A DNA stretch of 64,000 bases from contig NZ_JNXI01000009.1 in the NCBI RefSeq assembly GCF_000717055.1, positions 183,142 to 247,141 on the forward strand, given 5' to 3'. The notes under the pieces were generated by a model. It had not been told where the DNA came from, made no database searches, and saw only the letters and a program-made list of their open reading frames with translations. The position numbers and the translations under genes were made by a program. The first letter of the stretch is position 1, and each line of letters begins with the position of its first letter. Source of the DNA: Streptomyces iakyrus (GTDB taxonomy: Bacteria; Actinomycetota; Actinomycetes; Streptomycetales; Streptomycetaceae). This document shows positions 39,436-47,471 of this stretch, one piece after another.

Positions 39436-40797
39436 CTAGAGGGCCGGTCGAGTGTTTTCGTCGAGATAGATGTTTCCACCGGTCACAGCGTATCCGATGC
39501 CGGTCAGGACGTTGACCGTGGTCTTGACGCCGTTCAGGCCTGGGATGTCGGGGAAGTTGGCGGCCATAGGCTTGATCGACTTGAGACTCGCAGCAACTTC
39601 AGCGTCGACCAACGACACCGATTTCGCCACCCCCCCGTTCGCTGTGATCGCTTCCTTCGCGCCCCGCCAACTGCTCGGATTGAACACGGTCTTGGCGTTG
39701 TCCGCGAATCCTTTCCACCCGCTCTTTGTGACCAGCTCGGTGAAGGGACTGGCCATCGTCTTGCCGAGCTCCTTCGGTGTCATCGAGAACACCTTCGTGA
39801 AACCCTGCGAGCCGAGCTTGTTCAGCTTCTGACGATCACGCTTGAAGGCCTTGCCTATGCCCGGCGTCTTGCTCGACTTCATTCTGGTGAGCCGCTTGAG
39901 CACAGTCCCCGCGTACTTGCCGGCAAGCTTCGAGAACGCCTTGCCGACACCGATCATCAGGAAGCCGAGCGCCGCCTCACCCAAATCCATGAGGTCCGCG
40001 TTTCCGCGCATGTAAAGAACTGCCGTACAGATGAAACCGACCAACGACATGACGAGAGCGATGGTGCCGAGAATTCCGGCCAGCGCCTGTCCGATCACTG
40101 GAATCCAGCCAACCATCAGGGACAACACACCGCACACGGTGGCGATCGTTCCTGTAATGTCCGCGATGTCGTCGAGAAGGCTGTCCCAGAACCCGTCCTT
40201 CAACGCATCATCGGATATGACCTCGTCGATCGCGTCACAGGCCCGCTTGGCGGCGGCATCTCGGATGCGCTTCGCCTCTTCGATCTTCTCCTGGGCAGCC
40301 TTGACGACATCATCGGCCGCCTTCTGCTGATCCTCGAGGTCCTTCTTCTTCGAGTCGTCTTCCGCGTCGGCTAGCTTCGTCCCGGCTGCACGTTTGTCGT
40401 CTTCCGCCGCTTGGGCTTCCTTGAGGGCCTGATCAGCTATTTGCTGAGCGCGGTTCAGGTCAGAGGCGTAGTTCGTGGGCGAGGCATGGACCTTGTCCGC
40501 ATAACCACCGCCGACGTCGACGACTTTGTCTCCGAGTGCGGCCGCGGCAGTCGCGTAGCGCTTTCGCGCCGCTTCCAGCTTCCCCGTTGAGCCTTCAGCC
40601 CGTTTACGGAACTCCCTGCCCGCTTCGCTGTCCCAGGAGTCGACCTCAGAGATGGCCTTGAGGTTCTTTACCTGACGCTCGAGTTCTTCAGCAGTCTTCT
40701 TGAGTTTCTTCCCCAAGCCTGCAACCCTGTCCGGGTCTCCTGGGACAGGGTCGAACCAGCACAGCGGCGACCAATCACGAGGACGTCCTCCAGCCAC
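39436..40797 (-). CDS. WXG-domain large protein, putative type VII effector (cassette 3)
   Basis: 453 residues. N-terminal domain with PVPGDPDRVAGLGKKLKKTA and SWDSEAGREF (W-x-S where relatives have W-x-G), long coiled coil (about 100-195), hydrophobic region with DGFWDSLLDDIADITGTIAT, VGWIPVIGQALAGILGTIAL and SLVGFICTAVLYM, then a basic C-terminal domain (LKRLTRMKSSKTPGIGKAFK, TELVTKSGWKGFADNAKTVF). Same plan as 34492 with a different C-terminus. GTG at 40797, 6 bp after the stop of the small protein at 40804. No known toxin motif. Confidence 0.72.
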   Translation of the reverse strand: MAGGRPRDWSPLCWFDPVPGDPDRVAGLGKKLKKTAEELERQVKNLKAISEVDSWDSEAGREFRKRAEGSTGKLEAARKRYATAAAALGDKVVDVGGGYADKVHASPTNYASDLNRAQQIADQALKEAQAAEDDKRAAGTKLADAEDDSKKKDLEDQQKAADDVVKAAQEKIEEAKRIRDAAAKRACDAIDEVISDDALKDGFWDSLLDDIADITGTIATVCGVLSLMVGWIPVIGQALAGILGTIALVMSLVGFICTAVLYMRGNADLMDLGEAALGFLMIGVGKAFSKLAGKYAGTVLKRLTRMKSSKTPGIGKAFKRDRQKLNKLGSQGFTKVFSMTPKELGKTMASPFTELVTKSGWKGFADNAKTVFNPSSWRGAKEAITANGGVAKSVSLVDAEVAASLKSIKPMAANFPDIPGLNGVKTTVNVLTGIGYAVTGGNIYLDENTRPAL

Positions 40798-40803
40798 GGC
40801 GAC

Positions 40804-41118
40804 TCACTTACCCTTCTTGCCGGGGCTCTGGGCTTCGCGGATCACCCTGGCCAACTCGTGATCCAACTTGCTGTACGTCTTTGCAGCAGCCAGCGCATAC
40901 TCCGACAAGAACTTGAGTTCTTCCTGTAGCTTGTCCCGATTCAGGTTCCAGTTCGCCTCGAAGTCCTCGAACTTGTCGGTCAGGTCATCGTGTCCGAAGT
41001 CTTCTCCATACGATTCCACGACGCCCGGCAGGCCCTCGAACGCCTTGTGAATCCGCCCAAGGCCTTTCCCCATCTCCCGAATGACGTCAAGGTCGTCGAT
41101 CCGCGCGTGGTCAGCCAC
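40804..41118 (-). CDS. WXG100-like small secreted protein of cassette 3
   Basis: 104 residues. Helix 1 VIREMGKGLGRIHKAFEGL, turn region DKFEDFEANWNLNRDK, helix 2 ending KTYSKLDHELARVI. YSKLD is an exact YxxxD type VII export signal, inside the [YF]xx[LI]DxELA motif. Basic tail SPGKKGK. GTG at 41118. First gene of cassette 3, so its promoter lies in 41119-41441. Confidence 0.8.
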   Translation of the reverse strand: MADHARIDDLDVIREMGKGLGRIHKAFEGLPGVVESYGEDFGHDDLTDKFEDFEANWNLNRDKLQEELKFLSEYALAAAKTYSKLDHELARVIREAQSPGKKGK

Positions 41119-41441
41119 AGGTCACCGCCGCAAGCGCACTCTTCATCATGCAGATCCCCCGATGCGCGAGTTTCGCGCTCATCAATGTGAAAGCGTCGGC
41201 ACTTTACTCACCCTTGGCGCTTGGCGCCAACCAACACCGCCGCGCCGCACACCGCATCCTGGGCAAGCCTGCAGCTGCCTCCGAGGCAGGTCGGCCCGTC
41301 AGCTACCTGCTCATTACCGCACTGGCGGGGGATTGGGGCAGGCGAGCCAAGAGCGATGGTGTCGTCCTCGTCAGCCAACGGGGCGGTGCAGCTACCTGGC
41401 GCGCACGCCACTCCGCCCCGCCCCGTGACCTCAGTAGAACG
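41119..41441. other. Intergenic region between two minus-strand WXG100-type genes
   Basis: 323 bp. Contains the presumed promoter of cassette 3 and the end of the 41442 transcript. CGGGGCGG (41379-41386) and CCGCCCCG (41413-41420) can pair over 8 bp and may be a terminator for the gene at 41442. Open plus-strand frames here lack support. Confidence 0.4.
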
Positions 41442-41744
41442 TCACTTGCTCCGAGCCTGCTTGGCCAGCTCCTCATCGATCTGCTCGAACTTGTCCGCGG
41501 CCATGGTCAGGTAGTCACCCATGCCGTCCAGACCGTCCAGCGTGTCCTTCATGCCGCGCACGAACTCGTCGAAGTTCTCGTCGAACGCCTTCGACGAGCT
41601 CTTCGTGACGTAGCCGCCCTGCACGAGGTTGTTGATGTACTTCTTCAGGCCCTCGAGCTTCTCCTGGAGCTTTTCCTTCTCCTTCACGACATGCTTGGCT
41701 GCATCCCGCATGTCCTGATATGTGACATCAAGGTCCTTGGCCAT
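41442..41744 (-). CDS. WXG100 family protein (EsxA-like)
   Basis: 100 residues, the closest to canonical WXG100: YQDMRDAAKHVVKEKEKLQ, turn GGYVTKSSSKAFDENF with Y-x-T in place of W-x-G, helix 2 with DTLDGLDGMGDYLTMAAD and a C-terminal FEQIDEELAKQ export-signal match. ATG at 41744 has GAGAGGGAG upstream. Divergent from the secretion ATPase gene across 395 bp, the usual esx-eccC neighbourhood. Probably the core secreted partner of the system. Confidence 0.87.
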   Translation of the reverse strand: MAKDLDVTYQDMRDAAKHVVKEKEKLQEKLEGLKKYINNLVQGGYVTKSSSKAFDENFDEFVRGMKDTLDGLDGMGDYLTMAADKFEQIDEELAKQARSK

Positions 41745-42139
41745 GAAGCCGCTCCCTCTCGCAACGCCGCAGGGCCAACCCCCGTGGCTTCCCTGTTTGC
41801 GGACTCACCGGCTCAGAAGCCGAGTTGCCGGTCACAGCCGGCAACCGGTGTGATCGTCCGCTCTTGCGTCAGCAGCTTACGGGTGTGGCCTGTGGTGCCC
41901 CATACCCGGCTTGTGAACGAGCCGTCATGAAAGCGTGTACGACGTTGCCATCGGGAACGTCACGGCGCCTCCCCATTGCCCCGCCGTCGTACCGAACGGA
42001 TATCGTCCCAGTACCACTGTGACCCGCGTGACTGAAGCGAGCAGGACAGCCGGCAGAACGGCAAGCGCTCAGCACAGCGGCAACCAGCGACAGACACCAC
42101 AGGAGCCACACCGGCCCAGTGGCACGGGGAGGACAAGTC
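41745..42139. other. Intergenic region with divergent esx and ATPase promoters
   Basis: 395 bp with no supported gene. Both flanking genes start outward from it. I could not pick a confident promoter or operator. Confidence 0.35.
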
Positions 42140-45100
42140 GTGCGCCTGACTCTGACCGTCGTCGACCCGTACGGCGGTGGCACCGCCGACGTCGTGCTCG
42201 ATGCCGATCCTGAGTCCACCGTGGGGGACATCGCGCAGGAGCTGGCCAAGCAGGTGGGGCACAGCGGGGCGCAGGTCATCCCGCTCGGGCAGCACCGGCA
42301 CGCGCCGGCCAACAACGCGCCCCTCGTGTACGTGGACGGGTACGCCGTCGATCCGAGCGCCACTGTCGTGGGGTCGCCCCTGCGCGAGGGTGCCATCGTC
42401 AGTCTTCAGGATCCGTCCGGGTGTCTGCCGGGTGAACCCACCGGGCTGGTCGAACTGCGGGTCGTCGGCGGGCCCGCCGCCGGGTTCGTGCACCGGCTCG
42501 GCGTGGGGCGGTACGACATCGGCAGCGGGGCGGCGTCGTACGTCCGGATCGACGATCCCGAGGTCGACGCCCGGGCCCTCACCCTCTCCGTCGCCACCGA
42601 CGGCACCTGCCAGGTCGCCGTGCACATGGACAAGGAGCACGTCACCCTCGACGGCGCCTCCCTCGCCGAGGACAAGGACAAGGACAAGAAGAAGGACGAG
42701 CCCGGCGGCAAGAAGCGCGGCAAGAAGAAGGACCAGGACAAGACCGACGACAAGAAGGCCGGTCCGACCGAGTGGCCCCTCGGCGCTCAGATCGGCGTCG
42801 GCAACACCCTTCTTGAACTGACCCGTTACACACCCCCGAACGCCGCCCTCAAGTGGTCCGACGACGGCGTGGGCCTCGACTACAACCGGCCCCCGCGGCT
42901 GCGTCCGCCCGAGCGGCAGACCAACTTCCGGCTGCCGTCGTCGCCGCGTGAGTACGAGGCCAGACCGCTGCCCTGGCTGATGGCGCTGACGCCGCTCGTC
43001 GGTGCCGTCGTGTCGGTGATGATCTTCCAGCGCTGGTACTACCTGATCATGGCGGCCCTCAGCCCGGTCCTGCTCTTCGCCAACTACTACAACGACAAGA
43101 AGCACGGGCGTAAGTCGCACGCCAAGCAGGTCCAGGAGTACGAGGAGCAGAAGGAGCGGATCGAGAAGGACGCCCAGGACGCGCTCGTCGCCGAGCGGAA
43201 CGACCGGCGGCAGGCCATCCCCGACCCGGCGACCGTGCTCGCCCTCGGGACCGGCCCCCGTACCCGCCTGTGGGAACGGCGGCGGACCGACCGTGATCAC
43301 CTCCTGATCCGTTGCGGAACCGGGCAGTTGCCCTCCGAGGTGGTGCTCGACGACCCCGAGCAGGACGACCACCGCCGCCAGGTGACCTGGAAGATCGAGG
43401 ACGCCCCGGTCGCGCTGCACCTGCGCACCCTCGGTGTCGTCGGCATGGCCGGGCCCGGGGACTCCGCCCGGGCCCTGGGGCGCTGGGCCGTCGCGCAGAC
43501 CGCGGCGCTGCACAGCCCGATGGACGTGCAGTTCTACGTGCTGAGCGACAACGCCGCGCGGGAGTCCTGGGACTGGGTGCGCTGGCTGCCGCACGCGCGG
43601 CCGTCCGGCGGGCAGGACGTCAACGCGCTCATCGGGACCGACGCCGAGACCGTCGGCGCCCGCATCGGCGAACTGACGCAGATCCTCGACGCCCGCAAGA
43701 AGGCCGCCGAGGAGAACAAGTCCTCGCAGGGTTCGTCCTTCAGCGACCCCGACATCGTCGTCGTGTGGGACGGGTCGCGGCGGCTGCGGTCCCTTCCCGG
43801 CGTCGTACGGCTGCTGCGCGAAGGCCCGTCCGTGTCCATGTTCGCCCTATGCCTGGATGCCGAGGAGCGGTTCCTGCCCGGTGAGTGCCAGGCGTACGTC
43901 GTGGCCGAGCCGAAGGCCGAGGAGTACCGGCCGGCCGCCCAGCAGGTGCAGCAGCAGTCCCAGCAGACCGCCGGCGGGTTTCCGTCCTTCCAGGCCTGGA
44001 ACAGCACAGCCCAGCAGCCCGAACAAGCCGATCGCAGCGAGCAGTTGAGGCTGCGCGTGGAGGAGGCCGGGGCGGAGCGCCTGAAGGACGTACGGCCCGA
44101 CTTCGTCTCCGCCGCCTGGTGTCTGCGGCTGGCCCGGTCGTTGTCGCCGCTGCGGGACATCAGCGGCGAGACCGAGGACTCGGCGCTGCCCGGGTCGAGC
44201 CGGCTGCTGGACGTGCTCCAGCTGGAGCCGCCGACCAGTGACGCCATCGTCGCCCGCTGGCGGATGGGCGGGCAGTCGACGCTGGCCGTCATCGGTGAGT
44301 CGTACGACGGGCCGTTCGGCATCGACATCCGCAAGGACGGGCCGCACGGTCTGATCGCCGGTACGACCGGTTCGGGTAAGTCGGAGCTGTTGCAGACCAT
44401 CGTGGCGGCGCTGGCGGTGGCGAACACGCCCGAGAACATGACGTTCGTGCTCGTCGACTACAAGGGTGGCGCGGCGTTCAAGGACTGTGTGCATCTGCCG
44501 CACACGGTCGGCATGGTGACCGACCTCGACGCCCACCTCGTGGAGCGGGCGCTGGAGTCGCTGGGTGCGGAGCTGCACCGGCGCGAGCACATCCTGGCCG
44601 CCGCCGACGCCAAGGACATCGAGGACTACCAGGACCTGGTGCGCCGGGACCCCTCGCACCGGCCGGTGCCCCGGCTGCTCATCGTCATCGACGAGTTCGC
44701 CTCGATGGTGCGTGACCTGCCGGACTTCGTCACGGGTCTGGTGAACATCGCCCAGCGTGGTCGTTCCCTCGGCATCCACCTGCTGCTGGCGACGCAGCGG
44801 CCGTCCGGTGTCGTGTCGCCCGAGATCCGCGCCAACACCAACCTCCGTATCGCGCTGCGGGTGACGGACGGCGGCGAGTCGTCCGACGTCATCGACTCGC
44901 CCGAGGCCGGGCACATCTCCAAGAACACCCCGGGTCGCGCGTACGCCCGGCTCGGGCACGCCTCCCTCGTGCCGTTCCAGTCCGGCCGCGTCGGTGGCCG
45001 CCGGCCGGGCGCCGCCGACCCTGCCGTGCTGATGCCCTGGGTGGGCCCGCTGACCTGGGAGGACCTGGGCCGGGCAGCCCTGGTGAAGCCGAAGGCGGAG

Positions 45101-46792
45101 TCCCGTGAGGACGAGGAGATCACCGACCTGAAGGTCCTCGTCGACACGATCCGCGACGCCAACAGCTCCCTCGGCATCCCGCCGCAGCACAGCCCGTGGC
45201 TGCCCGCCCTGGACGAGACGCTGCTGCTGGACGAGATCGAGCTGCCGGTGTTCGCCGGCGGTCCGGGCAAACTGCCGCCGGCGCCGTACGGCATCGAGGA
45301 CCTGCCCGCGAGCCAGTCGCGCCGCCCGGTCGCGGTGGACTTCTCCTCCTTCGGCCACTTGATGATCGGCGGCGCCCCGCGCAGCGGCCGTTCCCAGGTG
45401 CTGCGCACCCTGGCGGGCTCCATCGCCCGTACGCACTCCATCGCCGACGTGCACCTCTACGGCATCGACTGCGGCAACGGCGCGCTCAACGCGCTGACGC
45501 GGCTGCCGCACTGCGGCGCGGTCGTGAGCCGTAACCAGACCGAGCGGGTCGTGCGGCTGGTCAACCGGCTCAAGAACGAGATGAGCCGCCGCCAGGACGT
45601 GCTCGCGGACAAGGGCTTCGCGGACATCGGCGAGCAGCGGGCGTCGGTCGCCGAGGACGAGCGGCTGCCGCACATCATGGTGCTGCTGGACCGCTGGGAG
45701 GGCTGGGTGCCCACGCTCGGCGAGGTCGACCACGGCTCGCTGACCGACGAGTTGCAGACGATGATGCGCGAGGGCGCGAGCGTCGGTATCCACCTGGTCC
45801 TGACGGGCGACCGCACCCTCCTGGTGGGCCGGATCGCGACGCTCACCGAAGACAAGTACGGTCTGCGGCTCGCCGACCGCAGCGACTTCTCGGCGCTGGG
45901 CATTCCGGCGCGGAAGGTGCCGGAGGAGATTCCGCCGGGGCGTGCGTTCCGCAACGAGTTCGGCACGGAGACGCAGTTCGCGCTGCTCGCGGAGGACACG
46001 TCCGGTCAGGGCCAGGCCGCGGCGCTGGCGGCGATCGGCGAGGCGGCCGCGGCCCGCGACGCCGCCGTCCCCCGCTCGCGGCGCCCGTTCCGGGTCGACA
46101 GCCTGCCCAGCCGCATCTCCTTCCCGGAGGCGTGGGAGCTGCGCGACCCGGACGTGTCCCGCTCGCGCCTGTTCGGTCTGGCCGGCATCGGCGGCGACGA
46201 GATCGTCGGCTTCGGCCCCGATCTGGCGGAGGGCGTGCCGGCATTCGTCATCGCGGGCCCGGCCAAGTCGGGCCGCTCGACGGTCCTGCTGAACTTCGCC
46301 CACTCCTTCCTGTCCCAGGGCACCCGGCTGGTCATCGCGGCCCCGCGCCAGTCCCCGCTTCGCCAACTCGACGGCATGGAAGGGGTGCTGAAGGTCTTCA
46401 CCGGTGACGACATCGACGAGGACGAGTTCGAGGAGCTCATCGACGAGGCGTCCTTGGAAGAGCCGATCGCGGTCCTCATCGACGACGGCGAGATCCTGGA
46501 GGACTGCGACGCCGAGAGCCAGATGAAGAAGCTGGTCTCGCGCGGCGCCGAGCGGGGGCTGGCGCTCGTCATCGCCGGTGACGAGGAGGACGTGTGCAGC
46601 GGCTTCTCGGGCTGGCAGGTCGACGCGAAGAAGGCCCGCCGCGGCATCCTGCTCTCCCCCCAGGAGACCTCCAGCGGCGACCTCATCGGCGTCCGCCTCA
46701 ACCGCGGCATGGTCGGCGGCCAGGTCGCCCCCGGCAAGGGCATGCTCCACCTCGGCGACGGGGAGCTGCGTACGGTCGTCATTCCGGGGTGA
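42140..46792 (+). CDS. Type VII secretion ATPase, EssC/EccC-like (FtsK/SpoIIIE)
   Basis: 1550-residue motor of a type VII-like system. N-terminus VRLTLTVVDPYGGGTADVV with FHA-like strands (residues 1-220, including RYDIGSGAASYVRIDDPEVD), a Lys-rich loop, two membrane helices (PLPWLMALTPLVGAVVSVMI; YLIMAALSPVLLF, about 280-325), then three ATPase domains. Domain 1 has GTTGSGKSELLQ (about 735) and LLIVIDEFA. Domains 2 and 3 have altered Walker A: GGAPRSGRSQVLR (about 1077) and GPAKSGRSTVLLN (about 1372), Arg for Lys. GTG at 42140 follows GGGGAGGA. No eccB, eccD, eccE or mycP is visible nearby. Confidence 0.92.
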   Translation: MRLTLTVVDPYGGGTADVVLDADPESTVGDIAQELAKQVGHSGAQVIPLGQHRHAPANNAPLVYVDGYAVDPSATVVGSPLREGAIVSLQDPSGCLPGEPTGLVELRVVGGPAAGFVHRLGVGRYDIGSGAASYVRIDDPEVDARALTLSVATDGTCQVAVHMDKEHVTLDGASLAEDKDKDKKKDEPGGKKRGKKKDQDKTDDKKAGPTEWPLGAQIGVGNTLLELTRYTPPNAALKWSDDGVGLDYNRPPRLRPPERQTNFRLPSSPREYEARPLPWLMALTPLVGAVVSVMIFQRWYYLIMAALSPVLLFANYYNDKKHGRKSHAKQVQEYEEQKERIEKDAQDALVAERNDRRQAIPDPATVLALGTGPRTRLWERRRTDRDHLLIRCGTGQLPSEVVLDDPEQDDHRRQVTWKIEDAPVALHLRTLGVVGMAGPGDSARALGRWAVAQTAALHSPMDVQFYVLSDNAARESWDWVRWLPHARPSGGQDVNALIGTDAETVGARIGELTQILDARKKAAEENKSSQGSSFSDPDIVVVWDGSRRLRSLPGVVRLLREGPSVSMFALCLDAEERFLPGECQAYVVAEPKAEEYRPAAQQVQQQSQQTAGGFPSFQAWNSTAQQPEQADRSEQLRLRVEEAGAERLKDVRPDFVSAAWCLRLARSLSPLRDISGETEDSALPGSSRLLDVLQLEPPTSDAIVARWRMGGQSTLAVIGESYDGPFGIDIRKDGPHGLIAGTTGSGKSELLQTIVAALAVANTPENMTFVLVDYKGGAAFKDCVHLPHTVGMVTDLDAHLVERALESLGAELHRREHILAAADAKDIEDYQDLVRRDPSHRPVPRLLIVIDEFASMVRDLPDFVTGLVNIAQRGRSLGIHLLLATQRPSGVVSPEIRANTNLRIALRVTDGGESSDVIDSPEAGHISKNTPGRAYARLGHASLVPFQSGRVGGRRPGAADPAVLMPWVGPLTWEDLGRAALVKPKAESREDEEITDLKVLVDTIRDANSSLGIPPQHSPWLPALDETLLLDEIELPVFAGGPGKLPPAPYGIEDLPASQSRRPVAVDFSSFGHLMIGGAPRSGRSQVLRTLAGSIARTHSIADVHLYGIDCGNGALNALTRLPHCGAVVSRNQTERVVRLVNRLKNEMSRRQDVLADKGFADIGEQRASVAEDERLPHIMVLLDRWEGWVPTLGEVDHGSLTDELQTMMREGASVGIHLVLTGDRTLLVGRIATLTEDKYGLRLADRSDFSALGIPARKVPEEIPPGRAFRNEFGTETQFALLAEDTSGQGQAAALAAIGEAAAARDAAVPRSRRPFRVDSLPSRISFPEAWELRDPDVSRSRLFGLAGIGGDEIVGFGPDLAEGVPAFVIAGPAKSGRSTVLLNFAHSFLSQGTRLVIAAPRQSPLRQLDGMEGVLKVFTGDDIDEDEFEELIDEASLEEPIAVLIDDGEILEDCDAESQMKKLVSRGAERGLALVIAGDEEDVCSGFSGWQVDAKKARRGILLSPQETSSGDLIGVRLNRGMVGGQVAPGKGMLHLGDGELRTVVIPG

Positions 46793-46796
46793 GGCG

Positions 46797-47471
46797 GTGA
46801 GCGGGGGCTCGGCGAGGCCGAAGCGGAGGAAGGCGGCGGGGGCCGCCTTGCGGTACGAGCACCGGCTGGGGCGGCCGATCACCGAAGGGACCAAGAAGGG
46901 TGACTACGGCTGTGCTTGGGGCTGCGTGGCGCTCCCCGGCTTCGTCGTCCTGCTGATGCCGCTGGTCCTCTTCAAGACGTACTGGGGCCACGAGCTCTGG
47001 GGCGACCTCGCTCCGGCCTGGCCCGGCGGTGCGTACGCCTTCACCGGCACCGTCGGCGCTCTGGTGCCGCTGGTCTTCCTCGCCTGGGTGGCGCCGCTTT
47101 TCCGGATGAACTGGGACTGGAAGAAGAGCAAGCCGCGTTCGCTGGCCTGGGCGGCCGCGTCCCTGCCGGGGCTCGCCGCGGGCTACCTGATCGCCGGGGT
47201 GATCAGCTCGACCGCACGCCCCAAGCGGCGCCGCGACTGGGACGCCGACTGCTACAGCCAGGGCGGGCCCTGCTGGGTGCACGTGCACTACCCGTGGTTG
47301 TGGGTCGTCGGCCTGGTCAGCACCCTGGCGGCGGCCGCGCTGCTGATCACCCTGCTGGTCAAGCTCAGCCGCAGGGCAACACCCCCTACCGCACCTTCGA
47401 CATCCGGGCCTGAGCCCGCCCCGACTCCGTGCTCTCCGAGCGGTACTGGAGGTCGTCGCCCACCGGCTTGA
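46797..47471 (+). CDS. Membrane protein linked to the secretion ATPase
   Basis: 224 residues with four hydrophobic segments (CVALPGFVVLLMPLVLFKTYW; YAFTGTVGALVPLVFLAWVA; AWAAASLPGLAAGYLIAGV; WLWVVGLVSTLAAAALLITL). It starts 4 bp after the ATPase stop, so it belongs to that operon. The third outside loop has two Cys (DCYSQGGPCWVHV). The C-terminus overlaps the convergent kinase gene by 86 bp. Possible membrane subunit of the secretion system, inferred from operon position. Confidence 0.68.
   Translation: MSGGSARPKRRKAAGAALRYEHRLGRPITEGTKKGDYGCAWGCVALPGFVVLLMPLVLFKTYWGHELWGDLAPAWPGGAYAFTGTVGALVPLVFLAWVAPLFRMNWDWKKSKPRSLAWAAASLPGLAAGYLIAGVISSTARPKRRRDWDADCYSQGGPCWVHVHYPWLWVVGLVSTLAAAALLITLLVKLSRRATPPTAPSTSGPEPAPTPCSPSGTGGRRPPA

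Noticed and set aside
41148..41930. Plus-strand frame across the WXG100 gene at 41442
   Set aside because: Antisense to a recognised WXG100 gene, with no start signal and no motif of its own.
43847..46894. 1015-codon minus-strand open frame
   Set aside because: Antisense to the secretion ATPase, which has Walker motifs and a good ribosome site.
42140..47471. Calling the island a full ESX (T7SSa) locus
   Set aside because: EccB, EccD, EccE and MycP are not seen. The 46797 and 37543 membrane proteins do not resemble them, so only 'type VII-like' is supported.
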